Shown here piece by piece: positions 6,901-11,009 of a stretch of DNA of 11,009 nucleotides. The position numbers were made by a program, and so were the translations under genes. Every line of letters starts with the position of its first letter. Positions within the stretch are counted from its first letter, which is position 1. Source of the stretch: Chitinophaga pinensis. GTDB lineage: Bacteria > Bacteroidota > Bacteroidia > M30B66. The notes under the pieces are model-generated. The model had not been told where the DNA came from, ran no database searches, and saw only the letters and a program-made list of their open reading frames with translations. The stretch spans positions 1 through 11,009 of the forward strand of contig CALQJV010000017.1 of the NCBI GenBank assembly GCA_943330985.1, in the 5' to 3' direction.

Positions 6901-7899
6901 TTGCCCACCATCATCTTCATCTCCATTGTAAACGTATCCAAGTCCACGACCTACATCGCAACCCGCATAATCATCCGCATAGCTTCCCAAATCGGGGTCA
7001 GACCAAACACCAAAATACGTTTGATTTACAGAGAAAGTTGAACGATTGATGATTTCATAATTGTAAAAAGTCATGTTATTCAACGCGTTATTCGAAGCAA
7101 AGGCAAATGCCTGCGCACGAATTTCTAATCCAAGAGGAAATCCTCCTGTTTCACCATGAATATTTCCATTATCGTTAAACACCCACCAAAGAGTTTGGTC
7201 ACCAAAAACACGTGCTTGACAACCTAAATCTCCTGTAATATCGTAAGCCGGATATTCTGTTGCGAATCCATTATCATCGCGCAAATCGGGTTCATAATAC
7301 CCATTAGAGTTTCCATCAACGAATGGCGCAATTTCAGAGGCATAACCAGGGAAAGCTCCGTCGTCGATACCATTTCCTGGCCATGTACTAATTGCTTCAG
7401 TTGCAGCAGAACCTAGATAAAATTCTTCCACTTCCTGACGAGTAATTTTGAAATGTTTATCGTAAGCAAGACAAACAGCCGATTCGGTAGACGCTCCTTC
7501 AATGGTAAGAGGACCTGGCCAAAAGTCATTTCCTCCAGAACGGTAAGTCATGGCAGCAGCTTTCAAGTTTCCACCATTATCTAATCCTCCAATCCAAAGA
7601 GAACCAGCAAACATGGAGTGTTTACCTGTTCCTTTCGGAATTTCATATTTTGGATTATTGTTCAAATCCCACCACATATCACCCGAAGTGAAAATGGTAG
7701 CGCGAACGTTATTTAAATCAAGATCGGTTCTTCCTGATCCAGGAGCACAAGCTGCTGAGATGCTTTTAGGAGCTGCTGTTGTCGCTTTTCCAGATTTTGG
7801 TTTTGGAATATTGCGAGCATGAACAAATGCTGTTTGCCCTAAAAGAAAAATAAGAGTATAGAGTATGCGCGAATTCATTGTATTCGATTTTATTATCAT
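4000..7899 (-). CDS. Large T9SS-secreted surface protein with C-terminal type A sorting domain
   Basis: A 1299-residue exported protein of no function I recognise. A signal peptide lies at about 8-28 (LYTLIFLLGQTAFVHA); M8 (ATG at 7878) gives a more compact signal than M1 and may be the true start. The last 100 residues form a T9SS type A sorting domain: VVPNPYYAYSGYE (1201-1213), VKITNLP (1221-1227), IRIYTTGGILVRTY (1232-1245), WDLKN (1256-1260), SGIYIIHVEV (1268-1277), KVVKFFGVMRPIDLD (1283-1297). The body is rich in W, Y, G, N and D. It opens with FTSGDMWWDLNNNPKYE (70-86) and GSLWIGGLDNGG (99-110). Acidic loops likely to bind calcium are DGNSNGYYEPDLRDDNG (195-211), SDPDLGSYADDY (300-311), NGDEDDGG (325-332) and DPNNIDDSGDP (354-364). 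There are eleven cysteines, suggesting disulfides outside the cell. No peptidase or glycosidase motif was found. Its first ATG overlaps the receptor stop codon by one base (TGATG). Confidence 0.85.
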   Translation of the reverse strand: MIIKSNTMNSRILYTLIFLLGQTAFVHARNIPKPKSGKATTAAPKSISAACAPGSGRTDLDLNNVRATIFTSGDMWWDLNNNPKYEIPKGTGKHSMFAGSLWIGGLDNGGNLKAAAMTYRSGGNDFWPGPLTIEGASTESAVCLAYDKHFKITRQEVEEFYLGSAATEAISTWPGNGIDDGAFPGYASEIAPFVDGNSNGYYEPDLRDDNGFATEYPAYDITGDLGCQARVFGDQTLWWVFNDNGNIHGETGGFPLGLEIRAQAFAFASNNALNNMTFYNYEIINRSTFSVNQTYFGVWSDPDLGSYADDYAGCDVGRGLGYVYNGDEDDGGQFGYGQNPPAVGVDFFEGPFADPNNIDDSGDPCINARAVNGLGYGDSIIDNERIGMARFIYYTSTGPSYANDPDNGQHIYNYLRGIWKDGTPMIYGGNGYGAGTNYSYMFPGTSDPRGYGYMITGASQTCVPEDQPLGNWSIDQFGSVPPSDFRILQSAGPFTLQSGGFNKVTMGVVWGRASSGGRLASVEVVRRVDDDAQALFDNCFSIINGPDAPQTKVVELDKELILLFENTDNAKVEYYQDQTSIPGFGDVTYSFQGYQIYQLKDLSVTVPDLKDVNRARLVSQVDLKDSISQVINRTFDLDLNESIPTLEANGENQGLKNSFKVTTDLFATGDNRLVNHKKYYYMVLSYATADIINNSEFGQSYLAGRRTFGTSSIQIYTGIPHINSPQFGGTDVQAAYGDQPSLTRIEGWGNGGNFVDLTEQSVTEILAEPFWAKNPIYNRNAGPVNIKVIDPLSVPEGNFEFRVNTLDSLADSAWTMTFLDAKSGQLSEYVSKHSISKGVEEVIAEWGLSATFRQVVEPGVNPLSGNGFIDGSQEFADNSRRWLTFLTDQEGCDNAANWIRSGTLENTGTGADVTCNDVLGLDERSIFEKVIGGTWAPFMLVSRYNDGPAYNTSATTQIQGNLKRISSVDIVFTSDKSKWTRCPVFETGDDADFAEGNAEKGNLREAPSVDQYGNPDGDGTGMSWFPGYAINVETGERLNIGFGESSRLAQDNGRDMKFNPSSRSVIFNASTGELLNVLGGKHFIYVFNHSGSTINDMPRYDKGEFIRTKLSDPTAANKRAVYKDAAWVSVPLGVDNQEFLSNELKIRIRVNRPYHKYYNATDSTETAVNGNRPLYSFNTSDLFAKRNQGETAKSALDLINVVPNPYYAYSGYEKNQLDNRVKITNLPQDCKIRIYTTGGILVRTYNKADPSTSLDWDLKNQAGITISSGIYIIHVEVPGVGEKVVKFFGVMRPIDLDTF

Positions 7900-10800
7900 C
7901 AGAAATTAAGAATAGCTCCTATACGGATAACTCGCGGACGAGCGAAATTATTCGGATTGTTAGCACGAACTGTATAAAGATCAGCAAATGAGACAGGCGA
8001 AACCTGATTTGCAATTTGACTTTGAGAGGTAGCTGCCGTTAAATAGCCATCATCCGAAGGATTTCCTGTTGCACGGTAAACACCAATAATATTTTGTTGA
8101 TTAAAGATGTTTTGAACTAAACAGTAAATCTGTAATTCAGCAGATTTACGATCATCTTCACCGTTTTTCTTGCCATAATGAAGTGCGAAAGATTTATCTA
8201 AACGTACATTTACACGAGATTGAAATGGAAGTCTTGATCCATTTACAGTTCCTTTCAAGATTGGTGTACCAGTTCCTTGTGCTTCTGCATAGTAATATGA
8301 AGAACGAGTATAAGGTGTTCCTGAATTTGCAATCATTACAACATTTAAACCTGTATTCTCAAGAATGTTCTTTCCAAACATACGTGGTCCATTATACAAT
8401 TTCCCTTCATCATAACGAAAATCAAATGTGGTTTGAATTTGATGACGAGTATCGAAATCCAAAGGAATTGCAGTACGTAAGTTTGGTTGTCCTGAATTAA
8501 TTAAGTTAACTCCTGTTGTTGAACTTGAACCTGTTCCATCAGCAAATTGTAATGTGTAGTTCGCAGTTAAACGAACATTTCCAGTTCTACGTAAATCGTA
8601 TGCTACAGATAAACCTTTAACTGTTCCAAAATCTATATTGCCATATGTAGTATAGTTTACTGGATATGCATAATTCACAGGTATTACCTGAATTAGATTA
8701 CGCATCTCACGGTAAAAAGCACTGATTGTAATAGCAGAACTTTGATTCAAGGCTTGCTTGTATCCAACCTCATAATCGATGGTGCGTTGTGGTTTCAAAT
8801 CCGGATTGTTGATGGTGCTTCCTGTTGTATTAGCAAGGAATAGGTAATCCAAAGGATCGATACGAATTCCAGAAGTTGGACGTTGAGTTAGCACATCGTA
8901 GTGAGCGAAGAATTGAGCAACATCCGATATTGGGAACTGAAATGCAATACGAGGTAAGAAGTTTGTTTGTGGCTTATAATCCTTAAATGCAGATGAAGAA
9001 ACCACTTGTTTTGATGGGTCAAGTAGAGCTGGTGTAGCACGACCTGTTGAAGATGCTTGTGCAATGACAATTGGATCGGAAACTTCTAATCCAGTTTTAT
9101 TATACCAACGTTTTCCATCACGGTAACCAATAATATTATCGGTATTACTCAAATCGGTATTGTTGATATCGCGAACATATACTACGTAATCATCACCAAT
9201 ATTCGAAGGTCTTGAATAATCTCCTGTGTAATTAAATTCGCCCGCTTTACGCGTTTCATATAATGAATAAAGATCTTTTGCAACACTTTGGTTTGCATCG
9301 AAACGGTCAACACGAACACCGATATTGAAAATCAAATCTTTGAATGAAAATTTATCTTGGATATAAGAAGCCATGTATATCGGAGTGAATGCTCCAATTT
9401 CACGTTTGTAATTTCCAAATTCATCTTTATCGTTGAAGAAATTATCGAGTGAACGACGACCTTTTACAATATTTCCATAAGCATCGTAACCGTTATATGC
9501 AACCAATTGCGAATTTCCTCCTCCGTTAAGAAGCTCGTCTGCACTGAACATATTCAATGAATATTTCGATGGATCTAAATTGTCAACATCAATCCAATCG
9601 GTTCCATTTGCCGCTAATCCAAGAGACTCACGAAGATTTTTGTCGAAATATGATTGATTATCGGAATTTACTAGGCGATCGTAATTGATTATATCCTGGA
9701 AAACTCCGTTTTCATCATAAACAGGAATTGGATTCGATAAATCGAGCTGATCAATATGGCGGTTTGCTAACTGACGCATAATTGACCAAAGACCTACTGG
9801 ACCAATAGAATATCCTCTGTCGGTACGTTGTTCATATTCAAAACCAAAACCTATTTCGTGACCTTTGATATCGGCAGAGGCACTACCTACAATTCGGAAT
9901 TGTTCTGATTGAGACTTCGAATTACCATTGAACGTAGTTCCAGGGGCATTGTACATAGAATAAACTTGGTCTGGAAGATCTCCGTTTAACAAACCTTTTC
10001 CTTGCTGAACTTGTGTAAAGTTTTCGTAGAAGCCATTTTTTACACCACCAGCTAAATCGTAATACTGAGATGTATAATTTGATGTAATAGGGTTTTGTGT
10101 ACCTGGCTCAAATGAGAATAATGTATCTCTGAATCCAGTTTGAAGAATTCCACCTAAAATAACACCATTCACTGTATCTAAACCAAACCCATAATCAGCA
10201 ATTCTATATGTTTTAAACTTACCAACATAACCATAATCGAATAAGTTGTCTTTGTGGTTTTCATTATAAGAACGACCATTTGTTCTTGTATAATCTGCTT
10301 GGATAGTGTAAAAAACGTTTTTGATTACGTTGGCAGAATTTTGTTGATCAGAACCACCTAATCGTTGAGTGAATTTTGCATATCCGCGAATTGTTTGATT
10401 AATTCCTCTACCATTATTTGCAGAATTAAACATAGAATTTGCAAGGCTAAACGAATTGAAAGATTCATAGTCGAAAGTTCCACCAATTGTAATGTTTGAG
10501 GTTTCGTTTACTTTGAAATCGATTTTACCTGCTATGGAAGCGCGACTGGTTTTTGAATTTTCTTTACGTTTAACATTTTCAAAATCAGATGCACGAACAA
10601 AAGAAGCATTCTGTAAGCGACCAATTCCGAGTGGAGCAATTCGAAGTGGGTTTTGCTCCAAGTCAGCTAATTTCTCTTTATTTAATTGTGTAATCCCAAC
10701 TGCAGAAGGATCACCATCTGCTTCCTTAAGAAACTCGGAAGAGATGAAGAATCCAATCACTGGTTTTTTCTTTCCATCAGCTAAGGTTTTCATAGCAAGT

Positions 10801-11009
10801 GGACCAGTTAAGTTAAAACCAAGAAGATTATATCCGAAACCATCTACTGATCGAACGTATTCAACACCACCATTAATTTCTTGAGATGGACCACGCGTTG
10901 TGATAGAAATCACCCCTCCGGTTGCATCACCATACATGGCAGGCAAACCTCCTGTAATAATTTGGATTTGTTCGATACCTTGTTGAGGAATGTTTGTAGA
11001 ACCTCGAAC
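7899..11009 (-). CDS. TonB-dependent outer-membrane receptor, C-terminal 1036 residues (N-terminus beyond right edge)
   Basis: The reading frame is open to the right edge; signal peptide, any carboxypeptidase-regulatory-like domain, TonB box and early plug are missing. Numbering from the window edge, the visible part starts inside the plug: VRGSTNIPQQGIEQIQIITG (1-20), then GGLPAMYGDATGGVISITT (20-38), the classic late-plug 'GGxPAxYGDxTGGxISI' signature. A long barrel follows with aromatic-rich strands and large extracellular loops, including FAHYDVLTQRPTSG and NNPDLKPQRTIDYEVGYK, typical of TonB-dependent barrels. The C-terminus is RVIRIGAILNF, a proper barrel signal ending in Phe. Such receptors import bound substrates using TonB energy. 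There is no SusD-like gene, so it is not a standard SusC/SusD glycan pair; its partner is instead a T9SS-secreted protein. Its TGA overlaps the next ATG, suggesting translational coupling. The substrate is unknown. Confidence 0.92.
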   Translation of the reverse strand, partial: VRGSTNIPQQGIEQIQIITGGLPAMYGDATGGVISITTRGPSQEINGGVEYVRSVDGFGYNLLGFNLTGPLAMKTLADGKKKPVIGFFISSEFLKEADGDPSAVGITQLNKEKLADLEQNPLRIAPLGIGRLQNASFVRASDFENVKRKENSKTSRASIAGKIDFKVNETSNITIGGTFDYESFNSFSLANSMFNSANNGRGINQTIRGYAKFTQRLGGSDQQNSANVIKNVFYTIQADYTRTNGRSYNENHKDNLFDYGYVGKFKTYRIADYGFGLDTVNGVILGGILQTGFRDTLFSFEPGTQNPITSNYTSQYYDLAGGVKNGFYENFTQVQQGKGLLNGDLPDQVYSMYNAPGTTFNGNSKSQSEQFRIVGSASADIKGHEIGFGFEYEQRTDRGYSIGPVGLWSIMRQLANRHIDQLDLSNPIPVYDENGVFQDIINYDRLVNSDNQSYFDKNLRESLGLAANGTDWIDVDNLDPSKYSLNMFSADELLNGGGNSQLVAYNGYDAYGNIVKGRRSLDNFFNDKDEFGNYKREIGAFTPIYMASYIQDKFSFKDLIFNIGVRVDRFDANQSVAKDLYSLYETRKAGEFNYTGDYSRPSNIGDDYVVYVRDINNTDLSNTDNIIGYRDGKRWYNKTGLEVSDPIVIAQASSTGRATPALLDPSKQVVSSSAFKDYKPQTNFLPRIAFQFPISDVAQFFAHYDVLTQRPTSGIRIDPLDYLFLANTTGSTINNPDLKPQRTIDYEVGYKQALNQSSAITISAFYREMRNLIQVIPVNYAYPVNYTTYGNIDFGTVKGLSVAYDLRRTGNVRLTANYTLQFADGTGSSSTTGVNLINSGQPNLRTAIPLDFDTRHQIQTTFDFRYDEGKLYNGPRMFGKNILENTGLNVVMIANSGTPYTRSSYYYAEAQGTGTPILKGTVNGSRLPFQSRVNVRLDKSFALHYGKKNGEDDRKSAELQIYCLVQNIFNQQNIIGVYRATGNPSDDGYLTAATSQSQIANQVSPVSFADLYTVRANNPNNFARPRVIRIGAILNF

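Noticed and set aside
7550..7822. Small open frames on the plus strand opposite the large secreted-protein and receptor genes (for example 90 and 105 codons at 7550-7822 and 8183-8500).
   Set aside because: They lie wholly inside strongly supported minus-strand genes, have unusual compositions (His-, Leu- and Gln-rich) expected of antisense shadows, and show no recognisable domain.
10884..10946. Reading the receptor as a complete gene starting from a TTG codon at 10946.
   Set aside because: The frame is open upstream to the window edge and codes for plug-domain sequence (VRGSTNIPQQGIEQIQIITG) directly before it, so the TTG is an internal Leu in the GGLPA motif and the gene is truncated by the window.
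7899..11009. A SusC/SusD-type glycan uptake pair.
   Set aside because: The receptor is TonB-dependent, but the following gene has a cleavable-type signal peptide without a lipobox cysteine and ends in a T9SS sorting domain, not a SusD-like lipoprotein; no glycan-degrading enzyme is nearby.

Overview
The window looks like a chromosomal segment of a member of the Bacteroidota, probably a Flavobacteriales-type organism. The evidence is a T9SS (Por secretion) C-terminal sorting domain on a giant secreted protein, a PorV/PorQ-family outer-membrane protein, a carboxypeptidase-regulatory-type TonB-dependent receptor, AT-rich sequence, no obvious Shine-Dalgarno sequences, and a promoter matching the Bacteroidota consensus (TTTG-N19-TAnnTTTG). 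The exact genus cannot be read from the sequence. Genes are packed tightly; no stretch over 300 bp lacks a gene, and I saw no tRNA, rRNA, CRISPR array, insertion sequence or phage gene.

Left third (1-2778): housekeeping genes. The 5' end of an aldehyde dehydrogenase gene (cut by the left edge) lies 46 bp downstream of a membrane-anchored family 2 glycosyltransferase, both on the minus strand. Divergent from these, across 40 bp, is ruvC (Holliday-junction resolvase, plus strand). Its 3' end overlaps by 11 bp, tail to tail, the gene for a HIT-family nucleotide hydrolase. That gene is the second of a tight greA-HIT pair separated by 2 bp.

Middle junction (2779-2883): a compact regulatory region. 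A good Bacteroidota-type promoter for greA reads leftward, and almost exactly where its transcript should begin there is a very stable hairpin followed by a U-rich tract. The hairpin serves as the terminator of the large operon to its right and may also be a transcribed leader attenuator of greA.

Right two thirds (2884-11009): one minus-strand operon of three envelope genes. In transcription order these are a TonB-dependent receptor (N-terminus beyond the right edge), a 1299-residue T9SS-secreted protein whose start codon overlaps the receptor stop codon, and a PorV/PorQ-family barrel 33 bp further on. The operon ends at the hairpin. PorV-type proteins collect T9SS cargo at the outer membrane, so this arrangement suggests a self-contained surface module: a TonB-linked receptor, a large surface or secreted partner, and a dedicated PorV-like carrier. 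This module is the part of the window most likely to be an undescribed system.
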